Counted from the stretch's first letter, positions 42,749-50,739 are shown. The stretch is 64,000 nucleotides of DNA from CAVUNY01 sp963843535 (GCA_963843535.1 CAWJKU010000004.1:806001-870000); one strand, 5' to 3'. Notes: a model not told the origin generated them from the sequence alone. Translations and numbers: made by a program.

Positions 42749-43348
42749 ATGAAAAGCAAGTTGATTCTGGCGGTAGGAGCGGCTGTGTTAGGCCTGGGGG
42801 TGGTGATGGTCTTCGCCTTCGCCCAACCATACGTGCTGCACGGCTCTTTGATCGAACCGCCGCGGCCAGCCCCGTCCATTTCCTTGCCAGCCAGCTCCGG
42901 CGAAGTTTTTCAACTGGACCAGCAGAAGGGCAAGCTGGTATTGCTATTTTTCGGATATACATCCTGTCCGGATGTTTGCCCGGCGACGATGTCAGAAATG
43001 CGCCAGGTTTTGGCCGGGCTGAAAGACCGGGCTCAATCCGTCCAGATCGTTTTTATCACGGTCGATCCGCAGCGCGATACGACCGAGAAATTGAAACGCT
43101 ACTTATCTGTTTTTGGGCCAAACTTCATCGGCCTGTCCGGATCAATAGATCAGCTAGAGCCGGTGTGGAAAGAATACGGCGTTTACCATCAGATCCAGCC
43201 GATTGGCGCGTCTGACAACTATACCGTCGATCATTCTGCATTTATTTATGTGATCGACAAAAACAATCATCTTCGAATGACTTATCCCTTCGGAACCGAT
43301 GTGGATTTCATCATCAAGGATGCCGAGTTCTTGTTGAAAGAAGGTTGA
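42749..43348 (+). CDS. SCO1/SenC/PrrC family copper chaperone
   Basis: Inserts copper into the Cu-A site of CoxB. The 199 residues begin with a hydrophobic signal-anchor (about 4-24), then a thioredoxin-like domain with TSCPDVCP (Cys73, Cys77) and VDHSAF giving the third copper ligand (His near 163). The usual TLDPxRDT segment appears as TVDPQRDT. GAGG precedes the ATG at 42749. The gene follows coxC across two hairpins and is followed by a cupredoxin-like gene 1 nt later. Confidence 0.92.
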   Translation: MKSKLILAVGAAVLGLGVVMVFAFAQPYVLHGSLIEPPRPAPSISLPASSGEVFQLDQQKGKLVLLFFGYTSCPDVCPATMSEMRQVLAGLKDRAQSVQIVFITVDPQRDTTEKLKRYLSVFGPNFIGLSGSIDQLEPVWKEYGVYHQIQPIGASDNYTVDHSAFIYVIDKNNHLRMTYPFGTDVDFIIKDAEFLLKEG

Positions 43349-43349
43349 G

Positions 43350-43859
43350 ATGAAAACCTGGTTTGGAAAACGCTGGGTGCGCATGTCGCTGATGATCGTC
43401 ATTGGCCTGATCTTTGGCTGGGTGGTCAGTGAGGTGTCATTCCTGGCGAGCCCGGACCGCACCCAACGCGAACCACGGCGCATCGAGCTGCTTATTCCTG
43501 AAGGGACCGCGGAAAAGATAAAAGCAGGATTATCGGTGCCGTCCATCCCTACGAATATGACTTTCAGCGAGGGCGACCTGCTGGTAGTGAAAAATATGGA
43601 TGTGGTCAGCCACCAACTGGGTCCGGTGTGGGTGCCTGCCCAATCCAGCGGCGTGCTGCAGATCGGGAGCGAGAGCAGCTACACCTACCATTGTTCCTTC
43701 ACCCAGACACAGGAATTTGGATTGGAAGTCCAGCCAGCGCTGACCGGTTGGATCAGGCTGCAGGGGATCATTTCCGTCGGTCTGCCGACCGGAGTAATGC
43801 TGGCGTTATACACCCTGGCCATCCCTGAAAAAAAGAAGGATCCGACCTCGGAGGGGTAA
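43350..43859 (+). CDS. Membrane-anchored cupredoxin-like protein with incomplete copper ligands
   Basis: The 169-residue product has an N-terminal anchor (about 10-30), a beta-rich domain (about 45-135) and a second hydrophobic helix (about 139-158). The domain has a cupredoxin-like VKNMDVVSHQLGPV, with a His in the N-terminal ligand position, and YTYHCSFTQT, with a Cys where the ligand loop begins. The second His and Met of the C-x-H-x-M loop are missing, so type 1 copper binding is doubtful. Position between sco and SURF1 suggests a role in oxidase metallation. It starts 1 nt after sco. Confidence 0.65.
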   Translation: MKTWFGKRWVRMSLMIVIGLIFGWVVSEVSFLASPDRTQREPRRIELLIPEGTAEKIKAGLSVPSIPTNMTFSEGDLLVVKNMDVVSHQLGPVWVPAQSSGVLQIGSESSYTYHCSFTQTQEFGLEVQPALTGWIRLQGIISVGLPTGVMLALYTLAIPEKKKDPTSEG

Positions 43860-44621
43860 TTGGCGCGGCGATTATTAACCCCCAAATGGATCCTCACTTC
43901 CCTGCTGGTCGTGGCGGGAGCCGCGTTATGCGTACGCCTGGGATTCTGGCAGCTGGACCGCCTGGCGTGGCGCCAATCGTTCAACGCGCGGGTAGAAAGC
44001 CAGATTAACGCCGCGCCCCTGGACCTCAACCAGGATCTGCCGGTGGACCAACTGTATGATATGGAATACCGCAGCGTGACCGTCACCGGTACGTATGACT
44101 TCAGCCAGGAAATAATCCTGTTGAATCAAGTCAATGACAGCCGATTGGGGGTGCATGTGTTCACCCCATTGATCATCGACGGCAGCGGGGAAGCCGTTCT
44201 GGTAGAACGCGGCTGGATACCGGTTGCAGAATCCTCCCCGCAGGCTCGCCGGCAGTATATCGAGAATGGACAGGTAGCTGTGAAAGGCGTTTTACGGCGT
44301 CCCTTGGAGACCCCCGATTTTGGCGGGGTGGCAAATCCCACCCTTTCGCCAGGTGAAACCCGCCTGGATGCCTGGAATTACATCAATCTGAAGCAGGTTC
44401 AAGCCCAATCCACGCTGCAACTGCTGCCCGTATATATTCAACAGGCTCCCGAGGCAACCCTGACCGGGTATCCGGTGCGTGAGGTGGTGATGCCTGAAAT
44501 CACAGAAGGGCCGCATTTGGGGTATGCGGTGCAATGGTTTTCTTTTGCAACCATCCTGGGCGTGGGCTATCCTTTCTTTCTGAGGAAGCAGGTTGGCAGG
44601 AAAAAAGAATCTGAATCATAA
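43860..44621 (+). CDS. SURF1 family cytochrome oxidase assembly protein
   Basis: A 253-residue SURF1 protein with two helices (about 11-29 and 222-244) flanking a periplasmic domain. Family marks are RLGFWQLDRL at the first helix, YRSVTVTGTYD, VFTPLIIDG, VLVERGWIP and YAVQWFSFATIL in the last helix. SURF1 assists heme a insertion or CoxA maturation. The start is TTG at 43860, immediately after the upstream stop, with GAGGGG preceding. It is followed by a repeat and ctaA-ctaB. Confidence 0.92.
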   Translation: MARRLLTPKWILTSLLVVAGAALCVRLGFWQLDRLAWRQSFNARVESQINAAPLDLNQDLPVDQLYDMEYRSVTVTGTYDFSQEIILLNQVNDSRLGVHVFTPLIIDGSGEAVLVERGWIPVAESSPQARRQYIENGQVAVKGVLRRPLETPDFGGVANPTLSPGETRLDAWNYINLKQVQAQSTLQLLPVYIQQAPEATLTGYPVREVVMPEITEGPHLGYAVQWFSFATILGVGYPFFLRKQVGRKKESES

Positions 44622-44677
44622 GCTGGTCGGCCTGACGGTGACCACGCACGCGAAGCGCGCCTTCGGCGAATGGTGCC

Positions 44678-44720
44678 CGGGTGTTTTTTCGCGCGACGAA
44701 GTCGCGCGAAAAAACACCCG
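44678..44720. repeat. 20-bp-arm palindrome between SURF1 and ctaAB
   Basis: CGGGTGTTTTTTCGCGCGAC pairs with its complement across a GAA loop. The T tract lies 5' and the A tract 3', as in the other palindromes of this window. Confidence 0.8.
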
Positions 44721-44779
44721 AAACAACAAAAAAGAGGAAAATCCCTGACTAAATGCATGTCTGGGGTAGTGAGGCTTGA

Positions 44780-46630
44780 ATGAAGACATTTCGCTATTTT
44801 TTACTCGCAACAAGCGTCGTCATTTTTATGTTGGTGGTGGCAGGGAATGTGGTCAGGGTGAGCGATTCTGCCCAGGGCTGCCCGGATTGGCCAACCTGTT
44901 TTGGGCAGTTCGGCTGGCCGGCCGCAGATCAGGCGCGTCTGCAGGTTCTGCACCGCGGATTGGCGGCCCTTGCCGGCCTGATGGTTGCGATCTCAGCCTG
45001 GTGGGCTTACCGCCTGCACGCGGCGCGTATCATCCTGCTCCCCATGGCAGGAGGGGTTGGCTTAATGGCAATCGAAATTGGGCTGGGAGCCGGGTTGGCG
45101 CTGGCGGCTAATCCTTTGCCGCTGGCAGGTACTCACCTGGTGTTGGCCCTGGGGGTTTTAGGCCTGGCGGTGGGCGCGACGACCGCGGCCTACGGCCTGT
45201 ACCCGGCTCAATCCGCGAACAGCTTCGCACCGCCGGCCTACGGCGACGATGCGGTTGAAGATGAGCTCCCCCATGCGCAGCCCTGGAGGAGCCGTTTAAT
45301 TTTTCGTTCGCCGTTTGCGCGCTTATCCCTGACCGCGGCCCTGGCCGTTTTCCTGGTGCTGGTCAGCGGGGCGGTGGTGGTCGCCGGTAACGCCCCGCAG
45401 GCCTGCAGCGGCTGGCCTTTGTGCGGGGGAGGTCTCCCGGATACTTTCCAGGGCTGGCTGGCCTTTACCCATCGCCTGGTTACATTGGGAGCGGGGCTGC
45501 TGGTGGCCCTGGTTTTTTGGATAGCTTGGCGCACGCAGCGCAGCCAGCGGGTGATCCTCAGCGCGAGCTCAGCCGCCTTTGTGCTCTTCCTGGGCGAAAT
45601 TCTAATCGGTGCGGCGAAAGTCACACGCGGCTTTCCCACCGACCTGGTAGGCCTGCATGCCGCGGTGTCAGCGGGGCTGTGGGCGGTTCTGGCAGTGCTG
45701 GTGGCGGCAGTCGGGCTGGCAGGGCGAACCCGTGAAGCAGAAGGGCTTGAGGCAGCCCAGCGCAGCCCATTCCGCCAGCGGGCAAAAGATTTTGTTTTGC
45801 TCAATAAACCGGTGATCGTGCTGCTGCTGCTGGTCACGACCTATGCCGGGATGGTGTTGGGCGGGCGTAGACTGCCCGATTTTAGCCTGGCGTTGTGGAC
45901 GATGGTCGGAGGGGCGTTGGCAGCAGGCGGGGCGAGCGCCCTCAACCAGTATATCGACCGCGAGCTGGATAAAAATATGCAGCGCACGGCGAAACGCCCG
46001 CTGCCGTCCGGCCGGATGCAGGCTGCCGAAGGCATTGCTTACGGCCTGGCAGCGTTCCTGGCGGCTTTTGTGCTGCTGGCGGTATTCGTCAACCTGCTGG
46101 CGGCTCTGCTTTCGCTGGCTGGCATGATTTATTATGTGCTGCTGTATTCCGTCTGGCTGAAGAAGCTGACCGTGCAGAATATCGTCATCGGCGGCGGGGC
46201 AGGGGCGATTCCACCCCTGGTGGGTTGGGCGGCGGCAGCCGGCAGCCTCAATATCCCTTCCCTGTTCCTTTTTGCCATCGTGTTCTTGTGGACCCCACCG
46301 CATTTCTGGGCGCTGGCCCTGGTGCGGCGCAATGATTACGCGCGTGCCGGTGTACCTATGCTGCCGGTCGTGCAGGGTGAAAAAGCCGCGCGCTGGCAGA
46401 TCTTGCTGTACACGCTGGAATTGGTCGGCCTGACGCTATTGATGCCCGCCCTGCACATTACTGGGGTGATTTTCCTGTTTTCAGCGTTGGCTCTCGGCGC
46501 CTGGCTGGTTTCGACCGCCTGGCGGGTGTGGAAAACCGGAGGCAATAAAATCGCCTATAAAATGTACCGCTATTCCAGCATGTATCTGGCTTTCCTTTTC
46601 CTGGCGCTGGTATTGGACGTGCTGCTTTAA
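44780..46630 (+). CDS. Heme A synthase/heme O synthase fusion (CtaA-CtaB)
   Basis: Supplies heme A for the oxidase. Residues 1-310 form CtaA (eight helices; LHRGL, GTHLVL, FTHRLV, GLHAAV give the heme histidines; Cys pairs CPDWPTC and CSGWPLC are in the loops). Residues about 334-616 form CtaB, the protoheme IX farnesyltransferase, with NQYIDRELDKNM and the second Asp-rich region; it attaches farnesyl to heme b to give heme O, which CtaA oxidises to heme A. The fusion puts consecutive steps on one chain. The linker around 310-333 is basic and short. ATG at 44780. Confidence 0.95.
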   Translation: MKTFRYFLLATSVVIFMLVVAGNVVRVSDSAQGCPDWPTCFGQFGWPAADQARLQVLHRGLAALAGLMVAISAWWAYRLHAARIILLPMAGGVGLMAIEIGLGAGLALAANPLPLAGTHLVLALGVLGLAVGATTAAYGLYPAQSANSFAPPAYGDDAVEDELPHAQPWRSRLIFRSPFARLSLTAALAVFLVLVSGAVVVAGNAPQACSGWPLCGGGLPDTFQGWLAFTHRLVTLGAGLLVALVFWIAWRTQRSQRVILSASSAAFVLFLGEILIGAAKVTRGFPTDLVGLHAAVSAGLWAVLAVLVAAVGLAGRTREAEGLEAAQRSPFRQRAKDFVLLNKPVIVLLLLVTTYAGMVLGGRRLPDFSLALWTMVGGALAAGGASALNQYIDRELDKNMQRTAKRPLPSGRMQAAEGIAYGLAAFLAAFVLLAVFVNLLAALLSLAGMIYYVLLYSVWLKKLTVQNIVIGGGAGAIPPLVGWAAAAGSLNIPSLFLFAIVFLWTPPHFWALALVRRNDYARAGVPMLPVVQGEKAARWQILLYTLELVGLTLLMPALHITGVIFLFSALALGAWLVSTAWRVWKTGGNKIAYKMYRYSSMYLAFLFLALVLDVLL

Positions 46631-46642
46631 TTTTTTGGGATG

Positions 46643-46684
46643 ATGGAGTTGAATCTGGCGCTGTTGCGCCAGATTCAACTCCAT
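46643..46684. repeat. 19-bp-arm hairpin between ctaAB and rsfS
   Basis: ATGGAGTTGAATCTGGCGC pairs with GCGCCAGATTCAACTCCAT, 4-nt loop (TGTT). It sits between convergent genes and lacks clear U tracts on either strand. Confidence 0.75.
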
Positions 46685-46692
46685 ATCAAGAA

Positions 46693-47040
46693 TTACTGCA
46701 GGCGGAGCAAGACTTTCCCCCGCTCCCACAATTTTTCGATCTGGTAATAATCGCGCTGGTCTGGTGATAAGAGATGGACGACAATGTCGCCAAAGTCGAC
46801 GACGATCCAGCCGTCACTCGGCCGGCCTTCGCGCCGCCCGTGCAGCTTGTAGCTGTTGCGGGCGGTTTCCATCACCGAATCGGCCAGCGCATCCAGCATG
46901 CGGTCGCTGGTGCCGTTCACCAGGATGAAATAATCAGTAAATGAAGCGATATCATGGATGTCAAGTAAGATCAGGTTTTCGCCTTTTTTATCCTCCAGGG
47001 CATTCACCAGGGCGCGCGCAATTTCAACCGTAGCAGTCAG
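46693..47040 (-). CDS. rsfS: Ribosome silencing factor RsfS with probable CTG start
   Basis: Binds uL14 on the 50S subunit and blocks subunit joining under starvation. The family core is clear (DIASFTDYFILVNGTSDRM, DWIVVDFGDIVVH-like, EKLWE). Read from the GTG at 47007 the product is 104 residues, but the family normally has about 11 more before ALEDKKGEN. In frame this region reads LTATVEIARALVN, starting at CTG 47040, and GAGGTG lies 4-5 nt further upstream, followed by an in-frame stop. I therefore place the start at CTG, giving 115 residues. ATT at 47043 is another option; GTG has no ribosome site. Confidence 0.85.
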   Translation of the reverse strand: MTATVEIARALVNALEDKKGENLILLDIHDIASFTDYFILVNGTSDRMLDALADSVMETARNSYKLHGRREGRPSDGWIVVDFGDIVVHLLSPDQRDYYQIEKLWERGKVLLRLQ

Positions 47041-47072
47041 AATTCACCTCACAAAATAGATAGTTAATCTCC

Positions 47073-47100
47073 ATTATAATCGCACTTTTCCGATCTACAA
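47073..47100 (-). promoter_or_regulatory. Promoter of rsfS
   Basis: On the minus strand TTGTAG (47100-47095), 16-nt spacer, TATAAT (47078-47073). It lies about 33 nt before the start. Confidence 0.55.
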
Positions 47101-47126
47101 GCCGGAAAGGCCAGTTTTTTTATATT

Positions 47127-47157
47127 TCACCACCATGAACACAAAGGGCACCAAGTA
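47127..47157 (+). repeat. Short CACCAC...ACACAAAGGGCACCAAG element
   Basis: A 31-nt stretch resembling dispersed ACCACGAAG/ACACAAAGG-type intergenic repeats known in several bacteria. I see one copy in this window, so its identity is tentative. Confidence 0.25.
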
Positions 47158-47247
47158 GATATAATAGGAAATGCAAGTGCCATGTGCTTGGCCCACGGAG
47201 TCAAAACAGCTAATTTTCTCAGGAGCGCATGCGAAAACCAGACATGT

Positions 47248-47826
47248 TTACGGCAAAAGGGGCACTTTTAACAGCGCCGAATATTCCGCCCCTTTGGGAG
47301 TGAGCACGCTTTTAAACAAAACTACTTCACGCACATCGGCATTTCCTAAACTGCCCACTTTTATTCCAGCCAGGGCATCCGCCACCTGGCGCACCTGGAG
47401 GGGTGAGGCATTCTGCGAAACCCGGCCCAGGGTCAGGTGGGGTGAAAATGGCCGGTCTTCCGCGGCATATCCTAATTTTCGGGTTTCACCCTCAACCAGG
47501 CGTGCCAGGGTAATTAATTGCGAAGGGGCGCTGATCCCGATCCACAGCACCCTTGGACGGTGCGGCGTGGGAAATGCTCCCAATTCCCCAACCGTGATGG
47601 AAAACGTTTTTTGCCGGCTGACTTCGGCGCGCAGAATATTCATCAGCATATCCATATTTCCCGGTGAGACATCCCCGAGGAACTTTAATGTCAGGTGGAT
47701 ATTTTGCGCCGGTACCCACCGGACCGCACTGGTCATAGGACCTTTAAGCTGCCCAATGATTTTATCCAGTTGATTTTGGATCGATACCGGCAGCTCTATC
47801 GCAATAAATGAACGAATGGCATTCAT
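47248..47826 (-). CDS. thpR: RNA 2',3'-cyclic phosphodiesterase (ThpR/LigT)
   Basis: 2H phosphoesterase acting on 2',3'-cyclic phosphate RNA ends. The 192 residues carry two H-x-T motifs, HLTLKFLG (about 44-51) and HLTLGRV (about 130-136), plus the N-terminal RSFIAIELP. I start at ATG 47826, where homology begins; the TTG at 47880 and ATG at 47841 extend it. Transcribed from 47896-47924 with a leader of about 60 nt. Confidence 0.9.
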   Translation of the reverse strand: MNAIRSFIAIELPVSIQNQLDKIIGQLKGPMTSAVRWVPAQNIHLTLKFLGDVSPGNMDMLMNILRAEVSRQKTFSITVGELGAFPTPHRPRVLWIGISAPSQLITLARLVEGETRKLGYAAEDRPFSPHLTLGRVSQNASPLQVRQVADALAGIKVGSLGNADVREVVLFKSVLTPKGAEYSALLKVPLLP

Positions 47827-47895
47827 GGCATCTCTCGGCATGAGTCGGAGCGAACGGGAAATCGATTTAAGGTAAAGCAATATGGACTATTTATG

Positions 47896-47924
47896 AGTAT
47901 ACAAATCGTGCGGTTGACTGTCAA
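47896..47924 (-). promoter_or_regulatory. Promoter of thpR
   Basis: On the minus strand TTGACA (47924-47919), 17-nt spacer, TATACT (47901-47896), a near-consensus match. Confidence 0.75.
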
Positions 47925-47944
47925 GCCGAGATAGGGTTATTCAC

Positions 47945-47950
47945 TATAAT
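47945..47950 (+). promoter_or_regulatory. -10 box 8 nt before the glycosyltransferase-like gene
   Basis: TATAAT ends 8 nt before the ATG at 47959, with no Shine-Dalgarno. No good -35 box at 16-18 nt was found. Confidence 0.4.
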
Positions 47951-47958
47951 AATAAAAT

Positions 47959-49116
47959 ATGCAAATTACTGAAACGGCCGACGCGCGCAATGATGAAGTT
48001 CTACCGGCGCTTTTATATTTCCTGGGCCGGATCGTGATCTTTCTAGCGCTCATCCCCGGCAGCTACACCGGGGTGGGCGACCTGCCGGAATACATGGCCT
48101 GGGCGGGCCTGCCCGGCTGGCCGTATATCCATTATTGGAGCGAGTTTCCTCCATTGTTCCCGCTGCTGAACGCGGGTCTGTATAAACTGGCAGACGGGCA
48201 AACCTTTCAATACTACCTGTTCCTGGCGCTGGTCCTGGCGCTGGCCGGCTCAGCCTGCCTGGTGCTTTTTCGCAAGATCGCCGGGCGGATTTTTGATCGC
48301 AGCGAGGCCGAGGTCCGCACCTGGGTCTACCTGGCGCTGCTGCTGCCGCTGCCCTATACCTGGTGGTATTTTGACCTGCTGCCGCTGGCAATGATGCTCC
48401 TGGGCACGTGGTGGATGCTTGTTGGCCAATCCTGGCGCAGCGGGTGGGCGATCGGGATTGGGATGCTGTTAAAATGGTTTCCCGGGCTGCTGATGGCAAG
48501 TGCCTTGCGTTTCAGGAAACCAGCCTGGGCCGGAAAAGCCGCCCTGGCGGCATTCGGCTGTGTGGTTGGAGTGCTGGCAATTCTTTACATGATCTCGCCG
48601 CAAATGACCCTGGCATCGATCAGGGCCCAACCCACCCGCAGCTCGTGGGAAACTGCCTGGGCGCTGATCGATGGCAATCTGACCACAGGTGCTTTTCTTT
48701 TGGTGAACGACCGTCTTGACCCGGCGATTGCCGGCATTCCCCGCGGGCAGCCGGCGGTCATCCCGCCCCTTCTATCACTGCTGGGTTTCGGCGCGCTGGG
48801 CGCCTGGCTTTTCTGGCGCACGCGGCAGCGCACTGACCGGGCCCTGGTCTCTTTCCTGGGGTTAACCTGGATTGTGTTTATCACCTGGTCACCGGGTTGG
48901 AGCCCGCAGTGGATTCTATATTTTATACCGCTCATCCTGCTGACTTTTTCGTTCAAGGCGGGTGTTTACAGTGCGGCGTTGCTCATTTTGCTGGCTCTGC
49001 TCGAATGGCCAACCCTGCTGGCGCACGCCGTCTTTGAAGGTTTATGGCTGGTCGTCCCGCTGCGGTTGGCGCTGTTTGCCTGGATGGGCTACCGCTGGTA
49101 CCGGTTGGTGCGCTGA
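47959..49116 (+). CDS. Polytopic membrane glycosyltransferase-like protein (GT-C type)
   Basis: A 385-residue protein with about ten hydrophobic segments and the layout of GT87/DUF2029-like polyprenyl-linked mannosyltransferases: an early periplasmic loop with Asp/Glu (GDLPEYMAWAGLPG, HYWSEFPPLFPLL), helix pairs and WSPGWSPQW near residue 315. The Asp-rich loop motif is short, so the donor and acceptor are unknown. Start ATG 47959 follows a TATAAT box by 8 nt with no ribosome site. It is upstream of the candidate 6S RNA. Confidence 0.7.
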   Translation: MQITETADARNDEVLPALLYFLGRIVIFLALIPGSYTGVGDLPEYMAWAGLPGWPYIHYWSEFPPLFPLLNAGLYKLADGQTFQYYLFLALVLALAGSACLVLFRKIAGRIFDRSEAEVRTWVYLALLLPLPYTWWYFDLLPLAMMLLGTWWMLVGQSWRSGWAIGIGMLLKWFPGLLMASALRFRKPAWAGKAALAAFGCVVGVLAILYMISPQMTLASIRAQPTRSSWETAWALIDGNLTTGAFLLVNDRLDPAIAGIPRGQPAVIPPLLSLLGFGALGAWLFWRTRQRTDRALVSFLGLTWIVFITWSPGWSPQWILYFIPLILLTFSFKAGVYSAALLILLALLEWPTLLAHAVFEGLWLVVPLRLALFAWMGYRWYRLVR

Positions 49117-49178
49117 CAGGTTTGTAAGTTCGAACAGATTACCTATGCACCAGGTTTGTTTTATGGTATAAAAAAATT

Positions 49179-49353
49179 ACCCTGCTGTGTACGTGCTGTT
49201 GCTTTCTGGTTTTGAGCCAACAAGTACCTTATGGGAACCATCATTTCACCGGTAATGCGATAGGCCTCGGCCAAGGCAGCGCTAGTGAAGAGGATCCCGC
49301 CCTGCTTTTGCAGGTTCAAAACTTTGCAACACACGGCATGGCGGGGGCTTTTT
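49179..49353 (+). ncRNA. ssrS: Candidate 6S RNA
   Basis: No gene is visible in 49117-49353, but the RNA folds as a long rod. The closing stem is GCTGTGT/ACACGGC with inner TTGC/GCAA and GTTTTGAGCC/GGTTCAAAAC (one G-U). The central bubble has a small 3'-strand hairpin CTGCTTTTGCAG. The next stem is GGGAACC/GGATCCC, then TTCAC/GTGAA and a terminal region with GGCC repeats. This layout matches 6S RNA, which inhibits RNA polymerase by mimicking an open promoter. TATAAA at 49167-49172 and the T tract from 49350 give plausible ends; the T tract runs into the 3' end of hisE on the other strand. An unrelated structured RNA is possible. Confidence 0.65.
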
Positions 49354-49632
49354 TTATTTTTTATGCCGTCTGGCTAACTCGTCCCTGATATCCTGGGGTG
49401 AAAGCCCGGCAAAGACCAGCAGCACCAGGGTGTGGTACGTCAGATCCGCGATTTCCTCAATCAGACGCTGGCTGCCCTGGCCCTTGGCGGCTAAAACCAC
49501 CTCGATGGCTTCTTCCCCTACTTTTTTTATAATTTCATCCTGGCCTGCGGCAAATAAGCTGGCGGTATAAGATTTTTCCGTTGGGTGGTCGCGCCGGTCG
49601 CAGATGATGGCGTAGAGTTCATCGATTGTCAT
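49354..49632 (-). CDS. hisE: Phosphoribosyl-ATP pyrophosphatase (HisE)
   Basis: Hydrolyses phosphoribosyl-ATP to phosphoribosyl-AMP, step 2 of histidine synthesis. The 92 residues show the MazG-like pattern KKVGEEAIEVVLAAKG and EEIADLTYHTLVLL. I start at the ATG at 49632 (GGAG nine nt upstream); the ATG at 49647 lacks a site. It overlaps hisI, whose stop lies inside it, so HisI and HisE are separate chains rather than a HisIE fusion. Last gene of the operon. Confidence 0.92.
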   Translation of the reverse strand: MTIDELYAIICDRRDHPTEKSYTASLFAAGQDEIIKKVGEEAIEVVLAAKGQGSQRLIEEIADLTYHTLVLLVFAGLSPQDIRDELARRHKK

Positions 49633-49960
49633 GGGATACGTCTCCATAGGGGGTGAAAAAGCAGCTCGCTGCGCCGGTGTGGCAGGCAGGTCCTGCGGGT
49701 TTGACCTGCACCAGCAGGCTATCCTGGTCGCAGTCCAGATGGATAGCCACGACCTTTTGAGTATTGCCAGATGTAGCCCCTTTATGCCACAGCTCCTGGC
49801 GGCTGCGGGACCAAAAATGTGTTTCGCCGGTGCGCAGGGTTAACGCCAGGGATTCTGCGTTCATCCAGGCTAACATTAGAACTAGTCCGGACTGCGCATC
49901 CTGAACGATGGCAGGGATCAAACCGCGTTCATCAAAATTGGGTTGAAGTGGTGGTTTCAT
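49619..49960 (-). CDS. hisI: Phosphoribosyl-AMP cyclohydrolase (HisI)
   Basis: Opens the purine ring of phosphoribosyl-AMP, step 3. The 113 residues show LMLAWMNAESL, TGETHFWSRSRQELWHKGATSGN, the metal-site DCDQDSLLVQV and the CHTG motif. It overlaps hisF by ATGA and hisE by 14 nt. Confidence 0.94.
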   Translation of the reverse strand: MKPPLQPNFDERGLIPAIVQDAQSGLVLMLAWMNAESLALTLRTGETHFWSRSRQELWHKGATSGNTQKVVAIHLDCDQDSLLVQVKPAGPACHTGAASCFFTPYGDVSHDNR

Positions 49961-50733
49961 GGCTGCACACTGATGCGAACATTGATGCCCTGACCGGCCA
50001 GGTATTTCTTCAAATCCTGGATCTTCAGGACGCCATCGTGAAATAAAGAGGCCGCCAGAGCGGCATCTGCCTTGCCTGCGGTCAGCACCTGGGCGAAATC
50101 TTCAGGTTTTCCAGCGCCGCCGGAGGCGATCAGCGGGACGGCAACCCGTTCGGCAACGCAGCGGTTGAGCTCGATATCATATCCCGCCTGGGTGCCATCG
50201 GCATCCATGCTGGTCAACAATATTTCACCCGCCCCGGCTTTCACACCGCTCACGACCCAATCCAGGGCATCCAGCCCGGTCGGACGCCTTCCCCCGTGGG
50301 TGAACACCTCCCAGTGAAGGGTTTCTCCAGGCGACCGGCGCGCATCCACAGCCAGGACGATGCACTGGCTGCCGAAGTGCTCCGCAGCTTCGCTGAGCAG
50401 GCCTGGGTTCTGCACGGCGGCAGTGTTAAGACTCACTTTATCCGCTCCGGCTAACAGCATTCTACGGATATCATCTACGCTGCGGATCCCACCCCCAACG
50501 GTGAGCGGCATAAACACCTGCTTCGCCACCCGGCGCACCGTTTCCACCGTAGTTTCGCGTCCTTCATTCGTGGCGGAGATATCCAGGAAAACCAGCTCAT
50601 CCGCGCCGGCCTGGTCATACAGCCAGGCCTGATCCACCGGGTCGCCGGCGTCGCGCAAATTGATAAAGTTGACCCCTTTGACCACACGGCCATCTTTAAT
50701 ATCCAGACAGGGGATGATGCGTTTTGCCAGCAT
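49957..50733 (-). CDS. hisF: Imidazole glycerol phosphate synthase cyclase subunit (HisF)
   Basis: Condenses PRFAR with ammonia from HisH to give imidazole glycerol phosphate and AICAR. 258 residues of TIM barrel with IPCLDIKDGRVVKG (catalytic Asp of the first strand), PLTVGGGIRSVDDI, LTSMDADGTQAGYD (second catalytic Asp) and IASGGAGKPEDF. It lies 6 nt after hisA and overlaps hisI by 4 nt. Confidence 0.95.
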   Translation of the reverse strand: MLAKRIIPCLDIKDGRVVKGVNFINLRDAGDPVDQAWLYDQAGADELVFLDISATNEGRETTVETVRRVAKQVFMPLTVGGGIRSVDDIRRMLLAGADKVSLNTAAVQNPGLLSEAAEHFGSQCIVLAVDARRSPGETLHWEVFTHGGRRPTGLDALDWVVSGVKAGAGEILLTSMDADGTQAGYDIELNRCVAERVAVPLIASGGAGKPEDFAQVLTAGKADAALAASLFHDGVLKIQDLKKYLAGQGINVRISVQP

Positions 50734-50739
50734 CAGCTT

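Noticed and set aside
47127..47157. Possible tRNA or regulatory RNA in the 207-nt gap between thpR and rsfS
   Set aside because: No clover-leaf or T-loop motif found; the stretch looks like a dispersed repeat element, and rsfS and thpR each have their own promoter.
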